A DNA stretch of 14,367 bases, taken from positions 1 through 14,367 of the forward strand of contig CACWYF010000008.1 in NCBI GenBank assembly GCA_902765035.1. The letters are read 5' to 3'. A program made the translations under genes and the position numbers. This document shows positions 1 through 6,918 of this stretch, one piece after another (position 1 is the first letter of the stretch; every line of letters starts with the position of its first letter). The stretch is from an uncultured Eubacteriales bacterium. Lineage in GTDB: Bacteria; Bacillota; Clostridia; Peptostreptococcales; Anaerovoracaceae. A model generated the notes under the pieces. The model had not been told where the DNA came from and did no database searches. It worked only from the letters and a program-made list of their open reading frames with translations.

Positions 1-2
1 CT

Positions 3-290
3 TACTTCGGCGAGAAGGATATCGTTAAGAACGAAGTTAAGAGACCTCTCGAGCTGACAGGAACCATGGGCAGCTTCGACGTTATCGCTACAGTTAACGG
101 CGGCGGCTTCACAGGTCAGGCAGGCGCACTCAGACACGGTATCGCAAGAGCACTGTGCGAAGTAGACGCTGAGGCTTACAGACCAATGCTCAAGGCAGCT
201 GGCTTCCTGACAAGAGACCCAAGAATGAAGGAAAGAAAGAAACCAGGTCTCAAGAAAGCTAGAAGAGCATCCCAGTTCAGCAAGCGTTAA
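3..290 (+). CDS. rpsI: 30S ribosomal protein S9, C-terminal part (5' end outside window)
   Basis: Structural protein of the small ribosomal subunit; its C-terminal tail reaches into the decoding region near P-site tRNA. The open frame runs in from the window edge and reads [20 protein letters not shown], then [29 protein letters not shown], and the basic tail [17 protein letters not shown] ending in the S9-type lysine-arginine terminus. About 95 residues are visible, so roughly the first quarter of a typical 130-residue S9 is missing. An internal ATG at 66 is not the start because homology continues upstream of it. In most bacteria rplM (L13) lies directly upstream, so the window probably begins just downstream of rplM. 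It is followed by a terminator at 336-370. Confidence 0.97.
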   Translation, partial: YFGEKDIVKNEVKRPLELTGTMGSFDVIATVNGGGFTGQAGALRHGIARALCEVDAEAYRPMLKAAGFLTRDPRMKERKKPGLKKARRASQFSKR

Positions 291-335
291 TCGCTCGCTG
301 CTAATGGCAGCATGCTCATATTACGAGCCAACCAG

Positions 336-370
336 AAACGGAGTTCACCATTACGGCGGACTCCGTTTTA
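336..370 (+). terminator. Rho-independent terminator of rpsI
   Basis: Perfect 9-bp inverted repeat, AAACGGAGT at 336-344 and ACTCCGTTT at 360-368, with a 15-nt loop. The T-tract is short (TTTT) and is part of the 3' arm. It lies 46 bases after the rpsI stop, so it most likely ends the ribosomal protein transcript. Confidence 0.75.
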
Positions 371-397
371 CATTGCGCTGATCAGCCTTATTTAAGG

Positions 398-449
398 CAA
401 AACAAAAGCGGTATAAATACTTCCTTCTTCCGGAAATGTTTATACCGCT
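398..449 (-). terminator. Rho-independent terminator of the minus-strand glycerate kinase transcript
   Basis: Perfect 11-bp inverted repeat, AGCGGTATAAA at 407-417 and TTTATACCGCT at 439-449. Read on the minus strand it is followed by TTTGTTTTGCC. It begins only 7 bases past the glycerate kinase stop codon. With the rpsI terminator it insulates two convergent transcripts. Confidence 0.85.
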
Positions 450-456
450 GTTGAGT

Positions 457-1686
457 TTACTTTATTAATACTACGGCTACGTCGTTCACATTAGTGCCGG
501 TCGGTCCTGTCATGATCAGGCCGTCAGCCTTTCCGAGTGCTGTGTAGGCATCATTGTCTGCGAGCACCTGATCTATTGATATCCCCTGCTCAGCAAGGCA
601 GGCCGCGGTGCTTCCGTCGACTATGCCCCCGGCCGCATCTGTAGGGCCGTCAGTTCCGTCCGATCCAAGCGAGAATACAAGGACATTATCAAGTCCGGCT
701 ATGCCTGCAGCTGCTGAGAGTGCTATCTCCTGGTTGCGGCCGCCTTTTCCCGTGCCAGTAAGATGCACGACCGTCTCACCGCCTGCAATGTATGCAAGGG
801 CTTTGCCATCGTCTGCATGTGTGCGGGCGATAGAAGCAAGGAATGAACCGGCATCTCTTGCCTCACAGCACAGCTGGTCGGTCAGGACATGAGGCTCGTA
901 TCCGAGCTCTGCGGCAGTTTGTGCTGCTGACTCGCACAGCCTCCTGACGCTTCCAACGATGTGGGATTCTACGTTATCAAGCTGCTTCGGAGTCTCTATA
1001 TCCAGCAGCTTCAGAGCCTTCTCGCTCAGCTTGAGATCATATTTTGCCACCAGAGCCTTCGCCTGCTCACGCAGTGACTTATCCGGTGCAGCAGGTCCCG
1101 ATGCGATCATGTCGAGGGGATCCCCGAGAATATCGCTGAGGACTACAGCGACGACCTTCGCCGGGCATGCCTTAGCGAACTTACCGCCTTTTACAGCTGA
1201 CAGCCTCTTGCGGATTGTGTTCATTTCAGTAATATCCGCACCGCAGGCCAGGAGCTGTTTTGTCACATCCTGCATCTCTTCCTCAGGGACGAGCGGCTTT
1301 TCGAATAACGCGCTTCCTCCTCCGGATACAAGGAATAGGACTGTGTCATCACTGCTGAGTCCCGAGACCATGTCAAGCGCCGCCTGTGCTGCTGCATATG
1401 AGTTCTTATCCGACACCGGATGTCCTGCTTCGATTATTCTGTAATTTGCGATCGGTCCCTGTGAGTGATCATACTTGGTGATCACGAGACCTTCCTTCAC
1501 TTTATCTCCGAGGCATTCATCGGCTGCAGCAGCCATCTGCCATGCTGCTTTGCCTATGGCTATGAGATACAGGTTTCCTGTGAACTCACGCCCCGTAAGA
1601 GCGTGTCTTACCGCCTCATCAGGCAGGTTGTCCTTTATCGCCGCATCGATTATCTTCTGTGCGTGATTTCTTAGTTCCTTGTTCAT
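457..1686 (-). CDS. Glycerate 2-kinase, class II (GckA/TtuD-like, DUF4147 plus MOFRL domains)
   Basis: Cytosolic kinase expected to phosphorylate D-glycerate with ATP, giving 2-phosphoglycerate in this class, which feeds lower glycolysis. The 409 residues match the usual length. Visible family motifs are GKAA near 45, HPVSD near 89, SGGGSAL at 121-127, MNTIRKRLSAVKGG at 155-168 and SDILGDPLDMIASGP at 184-198 in the N-terminal domain. The C-terminal MOFRL domain has AGGETVV, GKGGRNQE and SDGTDGPTDAAGG. The chosen ATG has an AAGGGG ribosome binding site about 8 bases upstream. It starts 60 bases downstream of the TSUP permease gene on the same strand and is probably the last gene of that run, as a strong terminator follows at once. 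The family assignment is firm; the exact phosphorylation position is inferred from the class. Confidence 0.93.
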   Translation of the reverse strand: MNKELRNHAQKIIDAAIKDNLPDEAVRHALTGREFTGNLYLIAIGKAAWQMAAAADECLGDKVKEGLVITKYDHSQGPIANYRIIEAGHPVSDKNSYAAAQAALDMVSGLSSDDTVLFLVSGGGSALFEKPLVPEEEMQDVTKQLLACGADITEMNTIRKRLSAVKGGKFAKACPAKVVAVVLSDILGDPLDMIASGPAAPDKSLREQAKALVAKYDLKLSEKALKLLDIETPKQLDNVESHIVGSVRRLCESAAQTAAELGYEPHVLTDQLCCEARDAGSFLASIARTHADDGKALAYIAGGETVVHLTGTGKGGRNQEIALSAAAGIAGLDNVLVFSLGSDGTDGPTDAAGGIVDGSTAACLAEQGISIDQVLADNDAYTALGKADGLIMTGPTGTNVNDVAVVLIK

Positions 1687-1746
1687 GCTTCATACCCCTT
1701 TTTTAACTATCCCTTCTAGTTTCCCCATTCTTTCTATCCGATTGTA

Positions 1747-2508
1747 TCACATTATTTCCGTAAGTATCCTGATGAAGAATATTACAAGCACAGTGATCAT
1801 TATCGGCTTGACTGCCTTGCTTCCCTTTTCATTGAAGAATGATACTCCTATATAGTTTCCGATTATTCCGAATACACCGCCTGCGAGTCCGAGCAGCAGT
1901 ATGACTTTGCCGTTCATCAGATATACTGCAAGCGATGTGAGGTTGGTTGTCAGGTTGATCGACTTGGCTACACCATTGGCTTCTCCGAGCCTGAATTTTG
2001 CATAGCTTGACAGGAGCAGTATCAGGAAGGTTCCCGTCCCCGGTCCGTAAAATCCGTCGTACATGCCTATTACAAGTGCGACAAGGCACGAGCGGATGAG
2101 CATCTTCCTGCCATCGATAGGCTCAGGTTCTCCATCCATCGTCCTGGTCCTCAGAACATAGAAAGCGGTAGCAGGTATTATCACCAGCATCAGCCTTTTG
2201 AACAGTTCTGCATCGACCATGAGAGCAAGTCTGGCACCGGCACTCGATCCGATCATCGCCATGACGACGCACGGCAGCGCCCTCTTCCACGGGATGTTTC
2301 CACTCTTTGCGAATCTGTATGTAGATACCGTCGTGCCCATTCCCGAGCTCAGCTTGTTGGTCGCGATCGAGTAATGAGCCGGGAGTCCCGCAATCATGTA
2401 AGCAGGCAGCGAAATAAGGCCACCCCCTCCTGCGACTGCATCAACGAATCCGCCAAGGAAGGTAAGCGGGCATACTATTAAGAAAGTTGTCCAAGTAATT
2501 TCCGGCAT
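1747..2508 (-). CDS. TSUP-family (TauE/SafE) membrane permease
   Basis: Integral membrane protein of 253 residues with about eight hydrophobic segments. It shows the two-repeat plan of the TSUP family: LGGFVDAVAGGGGLISLPAY (18-37) followed by ATNK (49-52) in the first half, and IGMYDGFYGPGTGTFLILL (147-165) followed by AKSINLTTN (181-189) in the second. Family members export or import sulfite, sulfonates or organic acids; the substrate here cannot be read from the sequence. Its neighbours are malic enzyme and glycerate kinase, so an organic-acid role is possible but only inferred. No clear Shine-Dalgarno precedes the ATG. TAGAAT lies 6 bases upstream of it, so either a leaderless transcript or translation from an upstream operon message is possible. 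Confidence 0.88.
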   Translation of the reverse strand: MPEITWTTFLIVCPLTFLGGFVDAVAGGGGLISLPAYMIAGLPAHYSIATNKLSSGMGTTVSTYRFAKSGNIPWKRALPCVVMAMIGSSAGARLALMVDAELFKRLMLVIIPATAFYVLRTRTMDGEPEPIDGRKMLIRSCLVALVIGMYDGFYGPGTGTFLILLLSSYAKFRLGEANGVAKSINLTTNLTSLAVYLMNGKVILLLGLAGGVFGIIGNYIGVSFFNEKGSKAVKPIMITVLVIFFIRILTEIM

Positions 2509-2561
2509 GGGTGTATTCTATCATAAATGTGTCAAAATGAGCCCTCTCCAATGCCACATTG

Positions 2562-2692
2562 TCACTTTTCGGGCAGCAGATTGTGTATCACGATCGCCGC
2601 AATAATAATGACGATCCCCTGGCGACTGCTACTGCAGCCATCAGCAGGACCGCCGATTTCATTGATAATTGTCTGCGTGTGTTGTCTTCCAT
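2562..2692 (-). pseudogene. Scar of a drug/metabolite (EamA/DMT) transporter gene with large internal deletion
   Basis: The start codon at 2692 abuts the stop codon of malic enzyme. The frame begins MEDNTRRQLSMKSAVLLMAA then VAVARGSS, resembling the first membrane helix of an EamA transporter; the intact EamA protein in this window has LALALRASSLL at the same place. This frame hits a stop at 2588 after 34 codons. From the junction, another frame reads GIVIIIAAIVIHNLLPEK and stops at 2562, like the last helix and tail of such a transporter. The simplest reading is one gene that lost nearly all of its middle, with the breakpoint within AGGGGATCGTC at about 2613-2623. About 42 residues of a roughly 300-residue protein remain. 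A genuine 34-residue peptide translated from the first frame is the alternative. The assignment rests on short matches. Confidence 0.5.
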
Positions 2693-3886
2693 TTATTTTC
2701 TGGCGACACCTGTGCGTCTTGCAGCATCAGCTACGGCTGCAGCTACTGCAGGTCCGACTCTGTGGTCGAAGGCTTTCGGAATGATGTAGTCAGCGGAGAG
2801 CTCATCGTCGGAAATGAGTCCGGCAAGGGCTTCTGCAGCTGCGATCTTCATCTCTTCGTTAATGGTCCTTGCCATGCTGTCGAAGGTCCCGCGGAAAATT
2901 CCCGGGAATGCCAGAACATTGTTGATCTGGTTAGGGAAGTCGGAGCGGCCTGTGGAAACGACGGCTGCGCCTGCTGACTTGGCCTCGTCCGGGAAAATCT
3001 CCGGTGTCGGATTGGCGCATGCGAAGATGATAGGATCCTTAGCCATCGACTTTACCATCTCAGGTGTCACGAGCCCCGGTGCGGATACTCCGATGAAGAT
3101 GTCTGCACCCTTGAGCGCATCTGCCAGGGAGCCCTTCATTCCTTCGAGATTGGTCTCTTCAGCCATCTCTTCCTTGATCCAGTTCATGCCCTCAGGACGG
3201 CCCTTATAAATGATGCCGCGTCTGTCAGTCATGATTATATTCTTAAATCCGTGCGACAGGAGCAGCTTGGTGATAGATACTGCTGCAGCACCTGCACCCG
3301 AAGTAACTATCCTGACATCCTCGCTCTTCTTGCCAACTACCTTGAGGGCGTTCATGAGGCCCGCAAGTGTGATGACAGCGGTTCCGTGCTGGTCATCGTG
3401 GAAAATAGGGATATCGCACCTCTCCTTGAGCTTTCTCTCGATCTCAAAGCATCTCGGCGCAGAAATATCCTCGAGGTTGATGCCGCCGAAAGAGCCGGAT
3501 ATCTGATATATAGTCTCTACGATGGTATCCACGTCATGAGACTTGATGCAAAGCGGAAATGCATCCACGTCGCCGAATGACTTGAAGAGGACGCACTTGC
3601 CCTCCATTACAGGCATGCCTGCCTCAGGTCCTATGTCTCCGAGTCCGAGCACTGCTGATCCGTCAGTGATGACAGCGCAGGTGTTCCAGCGTCTTGTAAG
3701 CTCATAGCTCATATCCGGATCCCTCTGGATCTCAAGGCAAGGCTCTGCAACCCCCGGTGTATATGCCAGCGACAGATCATCGTCATTATCTACCGGCACT
3801 CTCGAGATGACCTCGATCTTGCCGTGCAGCTTCTCATGCATCTTCTCCGATTCAGCAGCGTAATCTCTTTTTACTTTGTTTTCCAT
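2693..3886 (-). CDS. Malic enzyme, NAD(P)-dependent, short bacterial form
   Basis: Cytosolic enzyme that oxidatively decarboxylates L-malate to pyruvate and CO2. The 397 residues match the short bacterial and archaeal class, without the phosphotransacetylase-like extension of MaeB. Motifs seen are AYTPGVAEPC (41-50, catalytic Tyr42), the EGKCVLFKSFGDVDAFPLCI block with Lys97, GGINLEDISAPRCFEIE (134-150) and FHDDQHGTA (162-170), whose acidic residues bind the metal. There is also a Rossmann glycine motif GAGAAA (198-203) and the signature RSDFPNQINNVLAFPGIFRG. Asp221 followed by two arginines after the second beta strand leaves NAD versus NADP preference undecided. The ATG lies 6 bases after the YolD-like ORF, whose last codons supply AAGGA and GGGG as ribosome binding site, so it is co-transcribed with the polymerase. 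Confidence 0.95.
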   Translation of the reverse strand: MENKVKRDYAAESEKMHEKLHGKIEVISRVPVDNDDDLSLAYTPGVAEPCLEIQRDPDMSYELTRRWNTCAVITDGSAVLGLGDIGPEAGMPVMEGKCVLFKSFGDVDAFPLCIKSHDVDTIVETIYQISGSFGGINLEDISAPRCFEIERKLKERCDIPIFHDDQHGTAVITLAGLMNALKVVGKKSEDVRIVTSGAGAAAVSITKLLLSHGFKNIIMTDRRGIIYKGRPEGMNWIKEEMAEETNLEGMKGSLADALKGADIFIGVSAPGLVTPEMVKSMAKDPIIFACANPTPEIFPDEAKSAGAAVVSTGRSDFPNQINNVLAFPGIFRGTFDSMARTINEEMKIAAAEALAGLISDDELSADYIIPKAFDHRVGPAVAAAVADAARRTGVARK

Positions 3887-3892
3887 GTGCCC

Positions 3893-4084
3893 CTATCCTT
3901 CGTTTTCTTCTGTATTATCTGTATCTTCAACAGGAACGTTGACCACATTCCCTGTCTCCAGCATTCTGCGATGCTCCTCCTCGGCTCTCCGGAGCGCCTC
4001 ATCGAGCCCTCCTACGGCCTGAAACGGAGCGAACTGTTTTGCCCTCTGCTCACGGGGCATTTTAGATCTCGGTTTCTTTCCCAT
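3893..4084 (-). CDS. Small charged protein downstream of Y-family polymerase, YolD-like
   Basis: A 63-residue basic then acidic protein with the core REQRAKQFAPFQAVGGLDEA and a charged helix EALRRAEEEHRRMLE. The RAKQFAPF...GLDEAL pattern is what I associate with the small YolD-like proteins found next to UmuC-like polymerases in Bacillota; the function of these is not established. Its ATG directly abuts the TAG stop of the polymerase gene (TAGATG). With no strong ribosome binding site of its own, it is probably translated by reinitiation from the polymerase. That tight coupling supports a role with the polymerase. The acidic tail contains the ribosome binding site for malic enzyme. The family name is tentative; that the gene is real is well supported by the packing. 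Confidence 0.72.
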   Translation of the reverse strand: MGKKPRSKMPREQRAKQFAPFQAVGGLDEALRRAEEEHRRMLETGNVVNVPVEDTDNTEENEG

Positions 4085-5455
4085 CTATTCTCTGTGCCCG
4101 CCTCTCTGGTGATTGCGTTCGATCGTGGTCGCAGCCTCCTCAAGATCCATGCCCCTTATCATAGCATCCTTGCCGTATTTCTTCCTGATGGAATTTACGG
4201 TTTCCTGAAGAGCAGCATCACGCTTCATCCTTGTCTGCGTCTCCTGGATAGGATCGGCAAAACCGGACTCTCTCTGCTCGCCGGCAGTCCGTCCTTCATC
4301 CTTTGCTTCTATATCCGCAAGGTCGAACAGTGTCATCTGGCGGTCTTCATCCCGCGACTTGATGTCATTGAAATTGATGAAGACTCTTCTGACCGGGTAT
4401 TCAGGATCCGTGATGCTCCTGTACAGGCCGGCAACAGCCGGTATTACGATGGAAGCCGCATCAGTATTGACGCTGAAGCTGACCGAGCCGTGCGCCATCG
4501 GTACCTTGAGCGCGTTTGAGTAGCCTATAGCTATGGAGACATTCTTAGTCACCATGCCGAGATCCGTCATCTCGTGACACAGGAGCTCAGTCATCTCCTT
4601 CACGATGAGTTCTCCCTCGTCGTTGTTATAGTCTCTCATCAGCACCTGTCCGCGGCTCAGAGAATGGCTCTTGTTCTTATATCCTTTGATATCGGATATC
4701 TTGGTCGGCTCGATGCCGTTGGCATGATCGATAAGAAGCTCCGCATCGATTCCGAAGATGCGGTACAGGAGATCCTCATCCGCTTCCGCGATGCCGCGCT
4801 GAGTGGTTATGCCTATCTTCGCCAGCCTGCGTGCCGTCCCCGGTCCCACGCGCCAGAAGTCAGTAAGCGGAGTATGATCCCACAGCACTTCCTTATACGT
4901 TTTCTCATCAAGGACACCGATGAAGTCAGGCGCGTGTTTTGCCAGTATGTCCAGCGCGATCTTGCACAGGTACATGTTGGTCCCTACGCCCGCCGTCGCC
5001 CTGACGCCTATCCTGCGCTGCACCTCTCCCATAAGAAGTTCAGCCATCTGCTTTGGCGAACAATTGTAGCGCCTGAGGTAGTGAGTGACGTCTAAAAAAA
5101 CCTCGTCAATAGAATACACATGCATGTCCTCGGGCGCAATATAATCGAGATATATTTTGTAAATTTCTGCGGCATATTCTATGTACAGGTTCATCCTCGG
5201 CGGCGCCATTATGTACTCAAAACTCTTCGGTATCTCAAACACCCTGGCACGGCTGCTGACTCCGCGCGCACGAAGAGACGGCGACACGGCGAGACATATC
5301 GTTTTGTCGCTCCTCGAAGGATCGGCAACGACAAGATCGGTAGTCATCGGATCGAGTCCCCTCTCGACGCATTCGACAGATGCATAGAAGGATTTAAGAT
5401 CTATGCACAGGAACACGTCGCCATATTCGCCATTTACGCATTTCAGGTCTTCCAT
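4085..5455 (-). CDS. Y-family (UmuC/DinB-type) translesion DNA polymerase
   Basis: Error-prone polymerase that copies across damaged template bases. The 456 residues carry the family palm and finger motifs: CIDLKSFYASVE (17-28) with metal ligand Asp19 and the likely steric gate Tyr24, and YSIDEVFLD (114-122) with catalytic Asp117 and Glu118. Also seen are GVGTNMYLCKIA (156-167) and a helix-hairpin-helix WRVGPGTARRLAKIGI (201-216). A little-finger domain follows to about residue 365. QMTLF at 373-377 fits a sliding-clamp binding motif, and the remaining tail of about 80 residues is highly charged. The Tyr gate and length are closer to UmuC/YqjW than to DinB. The ATG is preceded by AACAACCTC rather than a good ribosome binding site. 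A 22-bp palindrome lies just upstream. I saw no recognisable LexA box. Confidence 0.93.
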   Translation of the reverse strand: MEDLKCVNGEYGDVFLCIDLKSFYASVECVERGLDPMTTDLVVADPSRSDKTICLAVSPSLRARGVSSRARVFEIPKSFEYIMAPPRMNLYIEYAAEIYKIYLDYIAPEDMHVYSIDEVFLDVTHYLRRYNCSPKQMAELLMGEVQRRIGVRATAGVGTNMYLCKIALDILAKHAPDFIGVLDEKTYKEVLWDHTPLTDFWRVGPGTARRLAKIGITTQRGIAEADEDLLYRIFGIDAELLIDHANGIEPTKISDIKGYKNKSHSLSRGQVLMRDYNNDEGELIVKEMTELLCHEMTDLGMVTKNVSIAIGYSNALKVPMAHGSVSFSVNTDAASIVIPAVAGLYRSITDPEYPVRRVFINFNDIKSRDEDRQMTLFDLADIEAKDEGRTAGEQRESGFADPIQETQTRMKRDAALQETVNSIRKKYGKDAMIRGMDLEEAATTIERNHQRGGHRE

Positions 5456-5472
5456 GAGGTTGTTATGAAAAT

Positions 5473-5494
5473 ATAATAATCAGCTGATTATTAT
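5473..5494 (-). promoter_or_regulatory. Perfect 22-bp palindrome upstream of the polymerase gene
   Basis: Eleven-base arms meet with no loop around a central CAGCTG (5481-5486), flanked by ATAATAAT on the left and ATTATTAT on the right. It fills most of the 42 bases between the AraC stop and the polymerase start. The lack of a loop and of a GC stem argues for a DNA-binding dyad, perhaps an operator, rather than a good terminator. On the minus strand its 3' arm runs into TATTATATTTTCAT, so an AT-rich promoter element could overlap it. Confidence 0.5.
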
Positions 5495-5497
5495 TGT

Positions 5498-6229
5498 TTA
5501 TAAAAAGCTCTTCCTGTACTCCACAGGTGTCATGCCCTGTGTCTCGGTAAAGTTCTTGGTGAAGTAGCTCTGCGAGCAGAACGCCAGGCTGTCTGCAATA
5601 GCTGCAACAGTCATGTCTGTCTCTCTCAGCAGTCTCTGTGCTTCGAGCATCCTCTCCCTGAGGATGAATTCGCTTATAGTGATCCCGAGCTCATTCCTGA
5701 AAATCGCTGATGCGTACGTCCTGCTGACATTGACATACTCCGCAATATCCGCCAGCTCTATTTTCTCATGTAAGTGGTCCTCTATATAGGACACCATCCT
5801 CGCCAGTCTAGGCGACTTCTTCTTCTCCTTGAGGACATACTTCATCTTCACTGCATAGTTGTATGCCATGCCGTGAACGAGGTCGTACAGGTCAGGGAGC
5901 GCAGATGCATGATCGAATTCGCTGATGAACTCATCTCTTATGTCATACGCAACCATGTCGAGCAGCCCTGCCTCTATCGCCACCAGGCACATCTCCGAAG
6001 CCGCACAGACAGCCTCATAGTACATCTTGTTCATTGCCTCGCTGTAAGATGTGCACCTGTTAAAAAGTGCCGTCGGGTATTCATAATTCTCCTGTGACAG
6101 TGCCGTGATCCTGTCCGCATCGCCCTTTCTGATCGCATCAAAATATTTTTTCTTCCTGAGATACGGAAGATATATCTGATTCCTGCGGGTACGGCTCAGT
6201 ATCATGTTCGCTGTTTTCCTGTCGCTCAT
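5498..6229 (-). CDS. AraC/XylS-family transcriptional regulator
   Basis: DNA-binding regulator of 243 residues. The C-terminal hundred residues hold two helix-turn-helix units typical of AraC proteins: IELADIAEYVNVSRTYASAI (around 157-176) and MTVAAIADSLAFCSQSYF with the signature KNFTETQGMTPVEYRK at the end. The N-terminal part of about 140 residues is helical, without a cupin barrel, as in YesN-like clostridial regulators; its ligand is unknown. The open frame extends to a TTG at 6238, but AGGAG (6239-6243) touches that codon and lies 9 bases from the ATG at 6229, so the ATG is the better start. A likely promoter lies about 90 bases upstream. It may control the downstream polymerase-malic enzyme run or a distant target; the sequence does not say. 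Confidence 0.93.
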   Translation of the reverse strand: MSDRKTANMILSRTRRNQIYLPYLRKKKYFDAIRKGDADRITALSQENYEYPTALFNRCTSYSEAMNKMYYEAVCAASEMCLVAIEAGLLDMVAYDIRDEFISEFDHASALPDLYDLVHGMAYNYAVKMKYVLKEKKKSPRLARMVSYIEDHLHEKIELADIAEYVNVSRTYASAIFRNELGITISEFILRERMLEAQRLLRETDMTVAAIADSLAFCSQSYFTKNFTETQGMTPVEYRKSFL

Positions 6230-6320
6230 TATAGTCAACTCCTGATCTGTATTGTTTTAATGGGCAAATAATCGCCAATTCAGTATAAAATCGTAATTTT
6301 CTTATATTATTTGCAACAGG

Positions 6321-6329
6321 ATTATAACA
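6321..6329 (-). promoter_or_regulatory. Extended -10 promoter for the AraC regulator gene
   Basis: On the minus strand the motif TGTTATAAT is a consensus TATAAT (6321-6326) with an upstream TGN extension. No good -35 box stands at 17 bases; TTGTAA lies 20 bases upstream, which is long. The implied transcript start near 6314 gives a leader of about 85 bases before the ATG at 6229. Confidence 0.45.
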
Positions 6330-6424
6330 TAAGAACCCCCGATTTATTACAATGAATTTACGAAATGTGTTATTAGGCAGGCTGTCAGTTCACTTTTATA
6401 GTAAGTTTTGCAATAACACAGAAA

Positions 6425-6451
6425 AGACTCTCCGGTCTACGGGGAGAGTCT
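6425..6451 (-). terminator. Hairpin with T-run on the minus strand, likely terminator
   Basis: Perfect 9-bp arms AGACTCTCC (6425-6433) and GGAGAGTCT (6443-6451) with a 9-nt loop. Read on the minus strand it is followed by TTTCTG, so the U-tract is short. It could be a second terminator for the 6581-10965 cluster, or the end of a short RNA made from the interval to its right. Confidence 0.55.
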
Positions 6452-6546
6452 GATCAAAACTCGATATGAGATAGTGCTTTGAAGAAACGGCTATGCACAT
6501 GTCCGGTTGGGGTTCGGATTTGTTCAGAGTCGTTTTTTCATTGCCA

Positions 6547-6576
6547 CGAAAAAGGCTGACCTTTTCAGGTCAGCCT
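6547..6576 (-). terminator. Rho-independent terminator of the lysozyme/small membrane protein transcript
   Basis: Perfect 9-bp arms AGGCTGACC (6553-6561) and GGTCAGCCT (6568-6576) with a 6-nt loop. On the minus strand it is followed by a run of T (TTTTTCG). It starts 4 bases beyond the stop of the small protein gene, so it marks the end of the minus-strand cluster. Confidence 0.88.
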
Positions 6577-6580
6577 CACT

Positions 6581-6892
6581 TCAGTGTTTTCCTGTGTATT
6601 TTGGTTTTCGCTCTCTTCCGGCAATGTTTATTATGAGCTTTACGACCAGGACGATAATTACTATACCGCCCAGTACTCCGGCCGCATAAGGTGCATACTG
6701 CATAACAGCATCCCTGACCACTTCGGTCATGCTGCCAGGTGCGTCATCAGCTACCTCTTCCTCGGCCTGTGACATGGATTCGGAATGTGCGTCTGCTCCG
6801 TTATCACCGCCTTCAGCGAGCACTGCTGCGGAGGAGAACATCAGCATCAGAAGCGCAAGTATTAAAGATATTACTGCTGATTTTTTCTTCAT
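6581..6892 (-). CDS. Small secreted/membrane protein of unknown function
   Basis: A 103-residue protein that I do not recognise. It begins MKKKSAVISLILALLMLMFS followed by SAAVLAEGG, a convincing signal peptide or N-terminal membrane anchor with an A-x-A type end near residue 26. A strongly acidic stretch follows (about 27-55, rich in Asp, Glu, Ser). A second hydrophobic segment (about 72-93, AAGVLGGIVIIVLVVKLIIN) leads to a short basic tail RERKPKYTGKH, predicted to face the cytoplasm. It starts 26 bases after the lysozyme stop with AAGGG as ribosome binding site, and the terminator follows immediately, so it is the last gene of the lysozyme transcript. A partner of the secreted lysozyme, or a holin-like protein, is possible but only from position and topology. 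Confidence 0.7.
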   Translation of the reverse strand: MKKKSAVISLILALLMLMFSSAAVLAEGGDNGADAHSESMSQAEEEVADDAPGSMTEVVRDAVMQYAPYAAGVLGGIVIIVLVVKLIINIAGRERKPKYTGKH

Positions 6893-6918
6893 GACTTTGC
6901 CCTTCGCTTTCCGCTCTG

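Larger units (their letters stand above)
6230..6580. other. Gene-free interval with AraC promoter, two hairpins and a possible small RNA
   Basis: No convincing coding frame lies in these 351 bases on either strand. The left part is AT-rich and holds the extended -10 at 6321-6329. A strong hairpin sits at 6425-6451 and a terminator at 6553-6576. Between the hairpins are about 100 bases with no family I recognise. On the plus strand the sequence ends in AGAGTCG plus six T (6526-6538), and AGAGTC can pair with GACTCT at 6426-6431, so a plus-strand structured transcript is also conceivable. Confidence 0.4.

Noticed and set aside
608..1444. Plus-strand open frames of 94 and 161 codons.
   Set aside because: They are shadows antisense to the glycerate kinase, which has all family motifs.
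2509..2550. TTGACA plus TAGAAT on the minus strand as a TSUP promoter.
   Set aside because: The two boxes are about 10 bases apart, too close for a normal promoter; the -10 could only work alone on a leaderless message.
3824..4519. 231-codon open frame on the plus strand.
   Set aside because: It lies antisense to the small YolD-like gene and polymerase with all their motifs intact; no ribosome binding site or family features.
6230..6238. TTG start for the AraC regulator.
   Set aside because: AGGAG touches it; the ATG at 6229 has correct spacing.
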